From assembly GCF_013343235.1 (NCBI RefSeq), contig NZ_CP040094.1, positions 4,650,501-4,714,500 of the forward strand: 64,000 nucleotides of DNA, written 5' to 3'. Position numbers and translations under genes: made by a program. The notes under the pieces are model-generated. The model was given only the letters and a program-made list of their open reading frames with translations, was not told the DNA's origin and did no database searches. Shown here piece by piece: positions 52,271-62,795 of this stretch. Within the stretch, counting starts at the first letter, position 1. The number at the start of each line of letters is the position of its first letter. Origin of the DNA: Nostoc sp. TCL240-02. Its GTDB lineage: Bacteria > Cyanobacteriota > Cyanobacteriia > Cyanobacteriales > Nostocaceae.

Positions 52271-55200
52271 TTAATATTCATCTACAAATTGAGGATGAAC
52301 CCAGAGAAATTCACGGCGTTTGTTTTGCACCCGCACTAGACCACCAAAACTAGGATCTTTTTCTTTTAGAAGAGCGTGTAATTCTCGCAAAATCGAGCCT
52401 TGAGCGCGGATTGCATCGCCTTCCAAGAAAGAGGCATCGCTTTTGGACTTCCCAGCCAAAGCCATATCACTTCCCTTCAAAGTAGACTCGATACTTTTCT
52501 GTCCCAAATCGAGTTGTTCTTCAATGGATTTGTAGGTGGTATCATCCAGGATAAATTTAGTTGTCGAAGCTGCTACAGGTAAGACTAGGCTCAGGGTTCC
52601 GGTCAAAATTCTGAGATAGGGGACTGCCTTGGTGAACCACTTATGCGGTAAGTCTAATTCATAGACTCCCTTTTTCTGATCATTGGGATTTAAGGCTGGA
52701 AGTGGTTGACGTGCGTGTTCGCACCAGAGGGTGAGTTGAAACTTGGCACTAATCCATTTGGGGCGATCGAAAAATTTCGGATCGATAGGCTTAAAGCTAA
52801 ACAGGCGCGGGCCGTCTTTTGCTTCATCGGTGAGCATCTGCATTAGTTCTGCAAACTGCTGATCGACCTGGCTTAAAATGGTACGTTGCTCTTGAGATAA
52901 TACCTGAAAACGTGCTTGATCTAGGCGATCGTACATAACCAAATCTTGGCGGATGACGTTTAACTCGTCTTTCACAATGTCTCGAAACTGCTCAATGCCA
53001 ATTTCTTGGGATGGGCGTTGAGCAGTCGGCGCGTTATTTAGAAGTTTGTCTATGTTTTGCCATTCGCCACACCCGGAAATGGGACACGGGAACTCATGGC
53101 GATTTTTCTTTTTGCTTTCAATTAGTTTTTGTACTTCAAACAGTCCGTTTCCAGGCATATTCATACCGCAAGTTTCAATGCAGGGAACCATCACATTACA
53201 ACGCAATCCTTCCCAGAAATTCTCGACTAGCCATTTAATCTCTTCCGTGAGATATGACAGGAACCTTTCTGGATAAGCTGCCCGCACCGTGATTTTTACA
53301 TCAGTGCCAACATATTCCAGCAATGCCCGACCATTGTAATCGTTGTCAAGCATTAAGCCCCGTTGCCAGTGAATGCTGTTTTCGTAATTAGTCCGCCCCA
53401 GTGAGTATTTGTGCAACCGAACAATCAACTGGTAAAATAATCCTTCTGCTACTGCAAACTGTCCGCGACTGTCTACAATGCGGCAAATTTGTATCTGTTG
53501 TCTATCTCCAGCTTCCGGTTGCTCTCTCCAATTGGACAATGGCTCTGGGCGTGTGTCTGGAACAAGTTGAGCAATCAGGCTGGTATTGCTAGTTTCTGAA
53601 GGATCGAAAACCACTTTGTAGGATAGATCAAAGCGTTCCATCAGCCGCAGAAAGATTGAATGCAATTTTGAGGGGTAGCCTTCTTCGCCTTCAAATGGCG
53701 GATGGCTCCACAACTGGCTGAGATGTTTAAATTCCACTAAACCATTGCGTTTGCGTGTCGTTTCATCATCTAGCACGAAACTGATCGCCTTTGCCAGCCA
53801 GTCCGGTTTGAGGATGACGATATCGCGTAGTGTTGGATCGTAATGGTAATGGATGAAATGCCCTAGTATATGGGAGATGCGAAGAAACAGTTCTGCTTGC
53901 TCCTCATCGATTCCCTCTTTAGCGCAGATGGCAATGACATCATTGTAGGGGAGATAGGCTTTGTCACTTGTCTGCAAGGTTTCCCGCACCCGTTGCCACT
54001 TTGCTGGAACGGATCGCCCCATTTCGGGAAGAGATGCAGCGACACGAGCAATAGCTTCTTTTAATTCTGCAAGCCCAGTGCAATGTGTCGTATCTTGGTT
54101 GGGTTTGCTGTCTATATGGAAGAAATCGATTACCGTATCTTTGCCGAATTGATCCAAAATTTCTTGTCTGTCAATATCCGGTTGTCGCTGTCTGGGGCCA
54201 CCGTGGGTTGCGACGACCAGCACCTTTGCCTCTGGTTCTCGATTTTTGATCAGCGCAATCCACTCTTTGACAAAGCCCTGCTGGGGGCCTTCCCGTGGTT
54301 TCCAAATCACCAGATACACGGCTGGGGCACTGAAAAACAACTGGTGCGTTGGTCTATAAACTCGTTGACCGCCAAAATCCCAACCATTCAACGTGATTTC
54401 TACGACACTGCCGGGATCGGTGACGACTACAGGCTTAATCTCAATCCCGTGAGTTGTAGGGCGGCCGTCTACCCATTCATCTTCCCGCAACGCGCCCAAC
54501 AGACAACTCTTACCCACCTCACCCTCACCAACCAGGATCAGCTTGGCTTCATACAACGTCACCTGGTCTTCTGCCTTTGCCTGGAGGTACTGCAAGACGG
54601 CTTGAGTACTTTGTTCATAGGCAGCAGCGAGATCAGGATTAAGGGGATTATCATCAAGGATAAGTGTCTCCAGGTGAGAGAGTTGACCTAAAGATGCCGG
54701 TAAATCAGTTAAGCAATTTTTAGCAAGGAATAAATTTCTTAGTTGTGTAAGTTCAATCAACCAGTCAGGCAAGGATTGTAAATCACTTTCTTTAACCTGA
54801 ATTTGTTTAAGATTTTTCAGTGTCCTAATTGGTGCAGGGAGTTTGCCTATATGGCTATTGTCTAGGATTAAGACATTTAGATTCTGTAGTTCACTAAGAG
54901 AACTCGGTAAATCAGTGAATTTATTGTTGCCTAAACTCAATAAATTGAGAACTTTCAGTTCACCTATCCACTCAGGAATGATAACTAAGTTATTACCGAA
55001 AATTGCAAGTTCTTGCAATTTAGTAAATTTTTTAACTATCAACGGAAATTCAGCGAATTGGTTGTTTCCTAAATAAAGATTTTGTAACTGAGTAAGGCTT
55101 TCGAGTTGTTCTGGTAACTTTTTCAGTTGGTTGCTGTGGAAGTTAAGCTTTTGCAACTGAGTAAGCTTTGTAAATGTCTCCGGCACTTCCGTTAATTGGT

Positions 55201-55840
55201 TATAGGAGAGGTTAAGCTCTTGCAACTGAGTCAGGGATGTGATCGCCTCCGGCACTTCCGTTAATTGGTTGTAGGAGAGGTTAAGCTCCTGCAACTGAGT
55301 TAGGAATGCGATCGCCTCTGGGAGTTCTGTCAGTTGGTTTCTGGAGAGATCAAGATTTTGTAACTGAGTTAGGAATGCGATCGCCTCTGACAGTTCAGTC
55401 AATTGGTTGTATGAGAGGTTAAGTTCTTGCAACTGAGTCAGGGATGCGATCGCTTCTGGCAGTTGGGTCAGTTGGTTGTGGGAAAGGTGAAGCCGTTGCA
55501 ACTGGGTAAGAGATGCGATCACCTCTAGCACTTCAGCCAATTGATTGCCAGAGAGGTAAAGCTGTTGTAACTGACTCAGGGATGCGATCACCTCTGGTAA
55601 TGTCGTCAGTTGATTGTCAGAGAGATTAAGCTGTTGCAACTGTGTGAGGGATGCGATCGCTTCTGGCAGTTGGGTCAGTTGGTTGTAGGAGAGGTTAAGC
55701 TCTTGCAACCCAGTCAGGGATGCGATCGCCTCTGGTATCTCAGTGAGTTTCATGTTGCTGAGATCGAGTTTTATTGCTTCCTCTTGCTGTGCCTTTTTAA
55801 TACGCTGCTCTGCTTGCCGATAAGCCTTATCTCTTACCAT
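52271..55840 (-). CDS. Roco protein (LRR-Roc GTPase-COR)
   Basis: 1189 residues from ATG 55840 ([18 protein letters not shown]). Residues about 25-410 are some sixteen leucine-rich repeats of 23 residues (LxxLxxLxLSxNQLTxLPEAIAS), the first nine or so nearly alike. The Roc GTPase follows: P-loop [14 protein letters not shown] (about 433-446), switch THGIEI, DFGGQ and G4-like VVATHGG (THGG, not TKxD). The COR domain spans about 620-900, and a cysteine pair set comes next (CIETCGM and [11 protein letters not shown]), likely zinc-binding. The C-terminal region ends with [15 protein letters not shown]. Roco proteins dimerise through COR and act as nucleotide switches, related to human LRRK2. The output here is unknown. 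Confidence 0.9.
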   Translation of the reverse strand: MVRDKAYRQAEQRIKKAQQEEAIKLDLSNMKLTEIPEAIASLTGLQELNLSYNQLTQLPEAIASLTQLQQLNLSDNQLTTLPEVIASLSQLQQLYLSGNQLAEVLEVIASLTQLQRLHLSHNQLTQLPEAIASLTQLQELNLSYNQLTELSEAIAFLTQLQNLDLSRNQLTELPEAIAFLTQLQELNLSYNQLTEVPEAITSLTQLQELNLSYNQLTEVPETFTKLTQLQKLNFHSNQLKKLPEQLESLTQLQNLYLGNNQFAEFPLIVKKFTKLQELAIFGNNLVIIPEWIGELKVLNLLSLGNNKFTDLPSSLSELQNLNVLILDNSHIGKLPAPIRTLKNLKQIQVKESDLQSLPDWLIELTQLRNLFLAKNCLTDLPASLGQLSHLETLILDDNPLNPDLAAAYEQSTQAVLQYLQAKAEDQVTLYEAKLILVGEGEVGKSCLLGALREDEWVDGRPTTHGIEIKPVVVTDPGSVVEITLNGWDFGGQRVYRPTHQLFFSAPAVYLVIWKPREGPQQGFVKEWIALIKNREPEAKVLVVATHGGPRQRQPDIDRQEILDQFGKDTVIDFFHIDSKPNQDTTHCTGLAELKEAIARVAASLPEMGRSVPAKWQRVRETLQTSDKAYLPYNDVIAICAKEGIDEEQAELFLRISHILGHFIHYHYDPTLRDIVILKPDWLAKAISFVLDDETTRKRNGLVEFKHLSQLWSHPPFEGEEGYPSKLHSIFLRLMERFDLSYKVVFDPSETSNTSLIAQLVPDTRPEPLSNWREQPEAGDRQQIQICRIVDSRGQFAVAEGLFYQLIVRLHKYSLGRTNYENSIHWQRGLMLDNDYNGRALLEYVGTDVKITVRAAYPERFLSYLTEEIKWLVENFWEGLRCNVMVPCIETCGMNMPGNGLFEVQKLIESKKKNRHEFPCPISGCGEWQNIDKLLNNAPTAQRPSQEIGIEQFRDIVKDELNVIRQDLVMYDRLDQARFQVLSQEQRTILSQVDQQFAELMQMLTDEAKDGPRLFSFKPIDPKFFDRPKWISAKFQLTLWCEHARQPLPALNPNDQKKGVYELDLPHKWFTKAVPYLRILTGTLSLVLPVAASTTKFILDDTTYKSIEEQLDLGQKSIESTLKGSDMALAGKSKSDASFLEGDAIRAQGSILRELHALLKEKDPSFGGLVRVQNKRREFLWVHPQFVDEY
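55149..55745 (-). repeat. 69-bp leucine-rich-repeat DNA array with HIP1 sites
   Basis: The first part of the Roco gene consists of about nine 69-bp units (each 23 codons) with high DNA similarity, for example GGGATGCGATCGCCTCTGG recurring at regular spacing (about 55238, 55376 region, 55449, 55655, 55724). Several units carry an exact GCGATCGC; in others it has drifted to GCGATCACC. This indicates fairly recent unit duplication, though older than in the TPR array at 39601. Confidence 0.8.
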
Positions 55841-56020
55841 GACCAAATCCTTTTTCTCACTACCAAAATTGGAGTAATAGCCAGATTTTTTCTGGGTAAC
55901 AGCCTATACAGGTGATTTAGCCAGAAAATCTCAGCCTAACACTCTAATAAATAGCAAGCAACGCCAAGGTAAAAATTTCACTTGAGTTAAAAATTTAAAT
56001 ACTTGAAATGATGTTGACAA

Positions 56021-58834
56021 TTAAATAGCTTCCTGGTTTAGCGGAATTACAACTATAAATTCTGTACCTTGTCCCTGAGTAGAAATACATCTTAATTGTC
56101 CCAGATGTTTTTGGGTGACAATCTGATAACTGATAGATAAACCTAACCCTGTGCCTTTGCCAACTGGTTTAGTGGTAAAGAATGGTTCGAATAAGTGTTT
56201 TTGGACGTTTTCTGGAATACCTATACCATTATCTGCAATGCTAATAACTACCTGATTTTCACTATTAAGCTGAGTATGAATTTTAATTTTGGGATTAGAT
56301 AGTGCTGCTTTCTTAACTTCCCACTCACTATTCTCCCCTGCTTCTTCTAAAGCATCGATCGCATTTGCTAGAAGATTCATAAATACCTGATTCAGTTGTC
56401 CGGCATAACATTCTACTAATGGCAGATCGCCGTACTCTTTGATAATGTCAATTGTTAGAGAGTTAGATTTAGCCTTGAGTCGATGTTCTAGAATGAGCAA
56501 TGTATTATCTATACCCTCATGGATATTTACAGCTTTCATCTCTGTTTCATCTAACCGAGAAAAGTTTCGCAGAGATAGGACAATTTCTGTGATTCTTTCG
56601 GCACCAACAGTCATAGAAGTTAGCAAGTTGGGCAAGTCTGCTATTACGAAATCTAGATCGATGGCTTCTGTTTCTTTTTGAATTTCTGTTACTGGATTAG
56701 GATAGTTTTGCTGATATAATTGCAGGAGCTTCAGTAAATCTTCAATATATTGATTGGCATGGGTGATATTGCCATAAATAAAGTTGACTGGGTTGTTGAT
56801 TTCGTGCGCTACACCTGCTACCAATTGCCCCAAACTGGACATTTTTTCACTATGTATGAGTTGAGATGCTAACTGCTTTGCCTCTTGGCGCAATTGTGCT
56901 TCTGAGTATCGCAATATCTGCTCTGCTTGTTTGCGCTGGGTAATGTCGTGGAGAATGACGACATACTCTTGAAAATCCTGATGCGGCCTGTCTGAGATGG
57001 AAACTTCTAGGATTTTGTTTTTGCCATTGCGGAGTAAGGTTTGTTCGCTGCGCTTTGTCCACTCGTCTGGATATGAGACTAATGCAGTTAGCCATTTGTT
57101 GAGGTGATTTCCCCGTAACTCGGATGGGTTAACGCCAAAAAAAGATTCAGTAGCTGGATTCGCCTGCTGGATAATGCCTCGATCGTCCACAACTAAAATA
57201 CCATCTTGGGCAACAGTAAATAGGTGTTCGGCAGCTTCACGGGCTTCTGCGATCGCAACCACTTGCGGTAAACTTGTCCAACAAGCGATCGCTACTCCCA
57301 CAAATGCCACTGTCATTAGCAGCACCACAAATAGGTTTTCACCCCCCGCACTTGCTGCTTTATTAAGTTTGTCACCAAACAACCAGCCAACTACCACTGC
57401 GCTGCATAGTAAAAAAATCAGGATGCTTACCTGAAGAACTACTGAGTCTTTGATAATTACCACAGGGCGCGATTTATATCGCCGCATCCACCAACTGGGA
57501 TGAAATGGAGGGAATTTCACCCGGCGAATCACTGCATCTATTCCTATAACACCAATGGGAAATAATAGCCCAATTAGCAAGTTGAGCCAACCCCAGGCAA
57601 GTCCACCCACCACTAGCACTACAACTTCTAACAGCAGAATAGCCAGAGATATGCGAGGGAACAAAACTTCCGAGCGATCGCGCCGCAACCAAAGCCCCAA
57701 ATGCAATAACATAAAAGAGACAAACCAGCCAACATTACCAACGGCTACGATTCGCGCTACATCTCCCCAAATCAAATAAATCAGGCACAACACCAATGTT
57801 AATGTCAGCGCTGGTACAAACACACCCCGACGTGATACAACAGAAAATAAAGGTGAGATGTGTTTGTCTAAAGCCAACTGATACAAAATCCGAGGGCAAT
57901 TAGAAACAACCGTTGCTGAACCTAAAAGACAAGCAGCTACTAGCAAAAAGGAAACACTTATAGCTGCTGATTTTCCCCAGAAAGGTTGGGAAGCTGCCAC
58001 AAGATTCATAAAAGCGTTGTCTTTGAGGCTTGGATCGGTTGCTAACCGCATCATTACCCAAGATCCCCCCAAAAAGATCGGTGGCATCATCCAAGCCGCA
58101 ACATCTAGAAAACGTAGCGTCTGGGTGGGTTGGCGGCTATCGGCGACAAAAGAAGAAGCCGTTTCACAACTGTAGGTGGCATAAGTGACGAAAAAGAACC
58201 ACTTTGCCCAATCGACAAAACCCAGAGATGACCAATTGCTAGGAAAAAATCCAGGACTATCACCAGAGAAAGCTAACCAGCCAAGACCCTGTACACAGAA
58301 GGTAATTAGCAATCCAAAGGCGGGAATTACAAAAAATAAATGTAAAATACTTAGGGCGCGAGTCCCACTAAACGCGACTATAAACGGCAACAGTGTAAAG
58401 CCAATATCTAGAAGTATTTCTGGACAGGCAATACCCAGCGCCTCCAAATTCACCTTAATTAAATCTTTGAGGACGATGGTATTAACTGACAGGTAGGAAA
58501 CCCAGTTGAGCAGGTATCCAATTGCTGCATAGCAAGCTATTCCTGGATAGTTTTGCAGCAACTTAGTAGCATAGTTAGGTGTTCCTCCAGCCACATTCAT
58601 AAAATGCATACCCAAGCGTTTTACCTGGTAGTTGAGCAGCATTCCGAAAATCACCGCAGGTATCCAGACAAAAATAGCTTGGGGGCCGAGAGCAGCATGA
58701 ATTGCTGGAACCAATGCTGTCCAGGAAATATGAGCCGTTAAACCGAAACCCCAACTTTCAACAGCACTTAAGCTTCTAGTCAAGCGCGGGTAAGAAGATT
58801 GGCCCAAAGTGGGATGAGCAGGATGGGACATCAT
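56021..58834 (-). CDS. APC-type permease fused to PAS-histidine kinase
   Basis: 937 residues. Residues about 10-480 form an amino-acid/polyamine (APC) superfamily transporter with about twelve hydrophobic segments, beginning SLSAVESWGFGLTAHISWTA and including FFVTYATYSCETASSFVADS. Two further hydrophobic segments follow. A PAS domain (about 535-645; DGILVVDDRGIIQQANPATE with PAC text VVILHDITQRKQAEQ), HisKA with QLVAGVAHEINNPVNFIYGN (His near 676) and HATPase (NLLANAIDAL, DNGIGIP, GKGTGLGLSIS) complete the kinase. The chain is continuous, so transport and sensing are in one protein. Solute-family and kinase fusions such as CbrA are known, but those use a different transporter fold. The ligand is unknown. 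Confidence 0.9.
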   Translation of the reverse strand: MMSHPAHPTLGQSSYPRLTRSLSAVESWGFGLTAHISWTALVPAIHAALGPQAIFVWIPAVIFGMLLNYQVKRLGMHFMNVAGGTPNYATKLLQNYPGIACYAAIGYLLNWVSYLSVNTIVLKDLIKVNLEALGIACPEILLDIGFTLLPFIVAFSGTRALSILHLFFVIPAFGLLITFCVQGLGWLAFSGDSPGFFPSNWSSLGFVDWAKWFFFVTYATYSCETASSFVADSRQPTQTLRFLDVAAWMMPPIFLGGSWVMMRLATDPSLKDNAFMNLVAASQPFWGKSAAISVSFLLVAACLLGSATVVSNCPRILYQLALDKHISPLFSVVSRRGVFVPALTLTLVLCLIYLIWGDVARIVAVGNVGWFVSFMLLHLGLWLRRDRSEVLFPRISLAILLLEVVVLVVGGLAWGWLNLLIGLLFPIGVIGIDAVIRRVKFPPFHPSWWMRRYKSRPVVIIKDSVVLQVSILIFLLCSAVVVGWLFGDKLNKAASAGGENLFVVLLMTVAFVGVAIACWTSLPQVVAIAEAREAAEHLFTVAQDGILVVDDRGIIQQANPATESFFGVNPSELRGNHLNKWLTALVSYPDEWTKRSEQTLLRNGKNKILEVSISDRPHQDFQEYVVILHDITQRKQAEQILRYSEAQLRQEAKQLASQLIHSEKMSSLGQLVAGVAHEINNPVNFIYGNITHANQYIEDLLKLLQLYQQNYPNPVTEIQKETEAIDLDFVIADLPNLLTSMTVGAERITEIVLSLRNFSRLDETEMKAVNIHEGIDNTLLILEHRLKAKSNSLTIDIIKEYGDLPLVECYAGQLNQVFMNLLANAIDALEEAGENSEWEVKKAALSNPKIKIHTQLNSENQVVISIADNGIGIPENVQKHLFEPFFTTKPVGKGTGLGLSISYQIVTQKHLGQLRCISTQGQGTEFIVVIPLNQEAI

Positions 58835-59000
58835 TGGCTGTGTTGGGTGGGATACTGTAATTAAACTTATTAGCTAGAGTTCCCATCTTCTAAATGTTCT
58901 GAACAGAGACTTTTTGCTCGAAATCATAACATATTCACAACACCAGCATTTCTTTACACCATAATTTAGTCTTCCAGGTGTAGCTGATAGTAGCCTATCT

Positions 59001-60569
59001 TTATTCCCACTCCATGCTTTCAGGAAGCTTCTTATTGAAAAAGCGATCCATGCACCGCTCCGCTAAAGCCGCGATGGTTAGCGATGGGTTAGTACAGGCA
59101 GTCGAACCAGGAATCAGAGAACCATCTACAACAAACAAATTAGAATAACCGTGGACTTTACCATAAGTGTTGCATACAGCACCCATAGTTGCACCACCAA
59201 GAGGATGCGCTGTCGCACTAAAGTCAAGTGGTGCGCCAAAAGTAGTACCATTAGCTTGATTTAGCCGTTGGTAAGTATACTGATTAGCCTGGGTAATTTT
59301 CTGATTATTGGCTGAGTCTTTCGGCCAGAACAGATTAGCTGATTGCGTAGAAGTATTGTAAGTCAGATAGCCCTCTGGCTTGGCGATCGCTAGGCTAATA
59401 GGAGCTAAGACACCTTGGGGAACTATGGGAAAAGGAAGCTGCTCAATGACTAATGGCGTGATGGGATTGTCCAAGTCTTCAATTACTACCGATGCTGGCC
59501 CGCCCAGTGTGGCATTAGTTTGACCAGAAGTAACGATCGCACTCACCGCATCACCGTTAGTTCCCCACAATTTTCCAACTTGATTGTTCAGGCGACCCAA
59601 TGTCCCATTGTGCTTGGCACGTAAAAGCAATTCAGTAGTGCCAATAGAACCGGCTGCTAAAAACAGATAACGACAGATAAAGGATTTTTTAGCCAGCACA
59701 ACTCCCCGCTCATTGATTTGATTGCAGGTAACTCGGAAACGCCCAGCATGGCATTCTTCGATCGTGTTGACTACGTGTAGGGGTCGAATTTCTACCTTTT
59801 TAGTAGCTTCTGCCATGCTGAGATAATTTCGATCTAAGCTATTTTTCGCACCACTATTAAGACCATAGTAAACTTGACCTGCGATCGCCGAAGGAACTTT
59901 CTTACCCACAATTTCTTGCCGAACGATATCCCAATCAACAGCGACATCAAGTTTGCGACCTTTTAAACCAGCTTTGGCTGCTTGCTCTAATAAAATACGG
60001 CTGGCTAAATAGTAGTCAGTTTTTAGAATATCATCCGGTATGGGAGATGGTTTGAGGACGGAACGCACCCTTGGATAGTAAACTTTATCCAGTTCCTCAT
60101 ATTTGATACTGCGTGGAAAGACTTGATAAAAAAGTTCTTTAGTTGGCTGATAACTGACAGCATTGTAAACTAGCGAACCCCCTCCCACCCCTGCTCCACG
60201 ATAAGCAATAATCCCATCGCCTACCTTAACATCCAGGACACCAGTATAAATATCAATTGGAACTTGGTTGAATATAACTGTAGTCGGACTTAACCAAGTA
60301 GACCGACCATCTGGGTTTTGATATGTGGAGAAAGTATTACCTGCATTGGTTATTGGCCATCGTCGTCCCCGTTCCAATACTATGGTTTTAATTCCAGCTT
60401 CACCAAGGCGCAATGCTGCAACTGCTCCACCAAAACCGCTACCAATCACCAGCGCTTCTACACATTCTTCACCACGATAAGTTGCAGAAGCAATCTTAGA
60501 CACGCCTATACTTGCAGTTGCTGCCAGTGTTGCCCGAATAAATTGACGACGTTTAATTACGCCTGACAT
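59001..60569 (-). CDS. GMC-family oxidoreductase, Tat-exported
   Basis: 522 residues from ATG 60569 (MSGVIKRRQFIRATLAATA), which has AGGA eight bases before it. Longer in-frame starts lack support. The N-terminus is a twin-arginine signal. The FAD-binding Rossmann motif is VIGSGFGGAVAALRLGEAG followed by VLERG. GAGVGGGSLVYNAVSYQP and the C-terminal HPLGGATMG and NPSLTIAALAER blocks are those of the cholesterol oxidase-like branch of the GMC family. It oxidises an alcohol, possibly a sterol-like or hopanoid compound, in the periplasm. The substrate is not determined. Confidence 0.85.
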   Translation of the reverse strand: MSGVIKRRQFIRATLAATASIGVSKIASATYRGEECVEALVIGSGFGGAVAALRLGEAGIKTIVLERGRRWPITNAGNTFSTYQNPDGRSTWLSPTTVIFNQVPIDIYTGVLDVKVGDGIIAYRGAGVGGGSLVYNAVSYQPTKELFYQVFPRSIKYEELDKVYYPRVRSVLKPSPIPDDILKTDYYLASRILLEQAAKAGLKGRKLDVAVDWDIVRQEIVGKKVPSAIAGQVYYGLNSGAKNSLDRNYLSMAEATKKVEIRPLHVVNTIEECHAGRFRVTCNQINERGVVLAKKSFICRYLFLAAGSIGTTELLLRAKHNGTLGRLNNQVGKLWGTNGDAVSAIVTSGQTNATLGGPASVVIEDLDNPITPLVIEQLPFPIVPQGVLAPISLAIAKPEGYLTYNTSTQSANLFWPKDSANNQKITQANQYTYQRLNQANGTTFGAPLDFSATAHPLGGATMGAVCNTYGKVHGYSNLFVVDGSLIPGSTACTNPSLTIAALAERCMDRFFNKKLPESMEWE

Positions 60570-60898
60570 ACTTGATTTCCTGTACGAGTTGATTATGCAC
60601 CGACACGTTGACATACCAGTTGAAATAACTAGCTGTAATTGATGTCTTTAAGGAATTACAGAAGTAACTTAAAAATCTCGACCACCTGGTTATGGCAACT
60701 TCTGTTACATTCGTTGCACAATCCCAAAAATATCAGTATCAAAAATAGTTGATCTGCCAAATTGCCAAAAACTTGTTTTTGTGTATTTAAAGACTTCCAA
60801 ATAAACAAATATTCAACTACTGATTGCGGGGTAGCTGTTTCACCTGCCTGTAACACTTCACGCTATTCTTAATCAAGCGTCAGCGAACTTTAAAAAGC
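60570..60898. other. intergenic region between divergent GMC oxidoreductase and tmk
   Basis: About 330 bp that must hold both promoters. A 66-codon minus frame (60656-60856) has no family match or ribosome site, and I do not call it. Nothing else is seen. Confidence 0.4.
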
Positions 60899-61534
60899 AT
60901 GGGTGGCAAATTAATTGTATTTGAAGGGGTGGAAGGCTGCGGCAAAACCAGCCAAATGCAGCTTTGTTCTCAGTGGTTGGAAAATCTAGGTGTTTCTGTG
61001 GTGGTAACTCGTGAACCAGGCGGAACAGAGTTAGGCTTACATCTTCGCCGCTTACTACTAGAGAAAGCAGAGGATAAACCAGTTGCAGAAGTAACAGAAC
61101 TTTTATTGTATGCTGCTGACCGATCGCAACACGTGGAACAAGAACTTAAACCAAATCTCGCAGCAGGGAAATATATTTTATGCGATCGCTACACTGACTC
61201 TACCATTGCCTACCAAGGATATGGTCGCGGTTTGAATATGAGTTTAATCAATCAGCTTAACTATATTGCCACTGCTGGTTTAGAGAGTGACTTAACTATT
61301 TGGCTAGATGTCAATGTTGAAGTAGGACTAGCCCGCAAACGGGGAGATGGAATAGGATTAGACCGCATTGAACAAGAAACTATCGCTTTTCATCGGCGCG
61401 TTCAGCAAGGATACGCAGAGTTAGCAGCATCCTATCCTTCAAGAATTATGCGGGTAGATGGCAGCTTGAGTAAAGAAGCTGTGCAACAAGTAATTCAAGG
61501 AATTCTGCGCGTACACCTGAAGGAATTGCCATAG
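60899..61534 (+). CDS. tmk: thymidylate kinase
   Basis: 211 residues. Phosphorylates dTMP to dTDP for DNA synthesis. P-loop FEGVEGCGKTSQ (about 8-19), the DR motif in TREPGGTELGLHLRRLL, LLYAADRSQHVEQ, LCDRYTDSTIAYQGYGRG and the short lid region (ARKRGDGIGLDRIE) are all in place. Length is normal. Confidence 0.95.
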   Translation: MGGKLIVFEGVEGCGKTSQMQLCSQWLENLGVSVVVTREPGGTELGLHLRRLLLEKAEDKPVAEVTELLLYAADRSQHVEQELKPNLAAGKYILCDRYTDSTIAYQGYGRGLNMSLINQLNYIATAGLESDLTIWLDVNVEVGLARKRGDGIGLDRIEQETIAFHRRVQQGYAELAASYPSRIMRVDGSLSKEAVQQVIQGILRVHLKELP

Positions 61535-61807
61535 GTATGTCTCAACTTTTGAAGGCAAAATTCTTTTAACAGTTTACTTAACTGTCTTAACTGTCCTTGC
61601 ATCCTTGCTTTTAGCCTGAGAATATAAAAGACGTGGCATTTTCCAATTCCACACCCGAATCTAAAACCATTGCATTGCTCACAAAAACGTTGGCGCAGAC
61701 TGCCGCAGGCATCGTTATCTTCAGGGGTCTAACAAACCCACTACACTGAAACGAAGCTTAATTTGCCATTTATATATTTCAATAAAAGCTTGGGAGGAAG
61801 AGTTTGT

Positions 61808-62314
61808 ATGAAATTTAAGTCTATTTCCATAGGTATTGGTTTAAGCATTCTTAGTTTTTCAGTTAGTTCATTCCCACGGACTGTATTCAATTCACCACGA
61901 GTCCTTGCCCAAGAAGTTAGTTCTTCATGTCCTTTACAATCTGATATTGCCGTTACCTTCCTAAATTCTAAATGTGAGGAAGTCAAACTAGAGGAGCCTA
62001 AGACTTTTTATCGTTACTATAGTAGCAGTGAGAATAGATATGGTAGGTATTTAACAACTGATAAATACGAAACAAATGTAGAAGTAATTAGGAATTTAGC
62101 TCTCAATCAATCATGGGGCAATAAAGCCACTATGATCCAACCAGTTACTTTGCCGGCAGGAACGACAGTTTATCAAGGTATTGTTGCCCCTCAAACCCCC
62201 ACTCAATGCTATCCTGGCGGTGGTCAACAGACTTTTATTAAAGATACAAGAGATCCAAATATTAAGTGGTCTGAGGGAGAAAATATCATCAAAAAAGATT
62301 TTAGTTGTCCGTAA
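61808..62314 (+). CDS. secreted protein with TNT-like toxin features (tentative)
   Basis: 168 residues from ATG 61808, with GGGAGG 11-16 bases before it. A signal peptide (MKFKSISIGIGLSILSFSVS, cleavage near VLAQE) precedes an exported domain. That domain has TFYRYYSSSENRYGRYLTTD, LPAGTTVYQGIVAPQTP and CYPGGGQQTF. The order RYxx-GRYL, then PxGxxxxGxxAP, then GGGxQ reminds me of the TNT NAD-glycohydrolase fold of polymorphic toxins, with two Cys pairs that could form disulfides. The similarity is by eye only. A small ORF follows 5 bp after its stop and could be an immunity or partner protein. It may instead be an unrelated envelope protein. Confidence 0.45.
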   Translation: MKFKSISIGIGLSILSFSVSSFPRTVFNSPRVLAQEVSSSCPLQSDIAVTFLNSKCEEVKLEEPKTFYRYYSSSENRYGRYLTTDKYETNVEVIRNLALNQSWGNKATMIQPVTLPAGTTVYQGIVAPQTPTQCYPGGGQQTFIKDTRDPNIKWSEGENIIKKDFSCP

Positions 62315-62319
62315 AAATC

Positions 62320-62610
62320 ATGGAAACAAAAACAGAAGAATTTATCAAATTGCTCAATAATGCTCTTGAGATAGCCGAGCAGATTCGTAGAGAGAAACAA
62401 CCAGAATTTAAACATTCAGAGCGTTTAAATAATCTGATCGGTGCCCTAGAATCTATTAAAAGTAAGACGCTGATTGGTAAACTGGAAGCATCAGGAGGAA
62501 TCTCAACCCTTGGGCTGGCTCGTGAAGTGGCTGATTGGATTGAGCCGTTAGATTCGCCATTATTAAAAGCTGTAGGTACGATAGAGGAATATTACCAAAA
62601 ATATCTCTAA
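62320..62610 (+). CDS. small helical protein downstream of the secreted protein, possible partner
   Basis: 96 residues from ATG 62320 (METKTEEFIKLLNNALEIAE). It is helical and charged without a signal peptide, so cytosolic, and has no family I recognise. GKLEASGGISTLGLAREVAD is the only part that looks structured beyond helix. The 5-bp gap to the upstream gene implies one transcript. If the upstream protein is a toxin, this would be the natural immunity candidate. Confidence 0.55.
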   Translation: METKTEEFIKLLNNALEIAEQIRREKQPEFKHSERLNNLIGALESIKSKTLIGKLEASGGISTLGLAREVADWIEPLDSPLLKAVGTIEEYYQKYL

Positions 62611-62795
62611 ATACTACAGGTTTAATAAGTAAAGCGGATCGCTCTTTAGCCCAATGTCAACTCAGCTATCGATATTCTTGCATATCAAGCTCTCTTTTTA
62701 AAACCTCATATTCATCAATCAGAATATAAAAAAAAGCGATCGTATCCTTAAACTAAGAAGAAGCGATCGCTAATTTTTTAACTACCAAATAGAGA

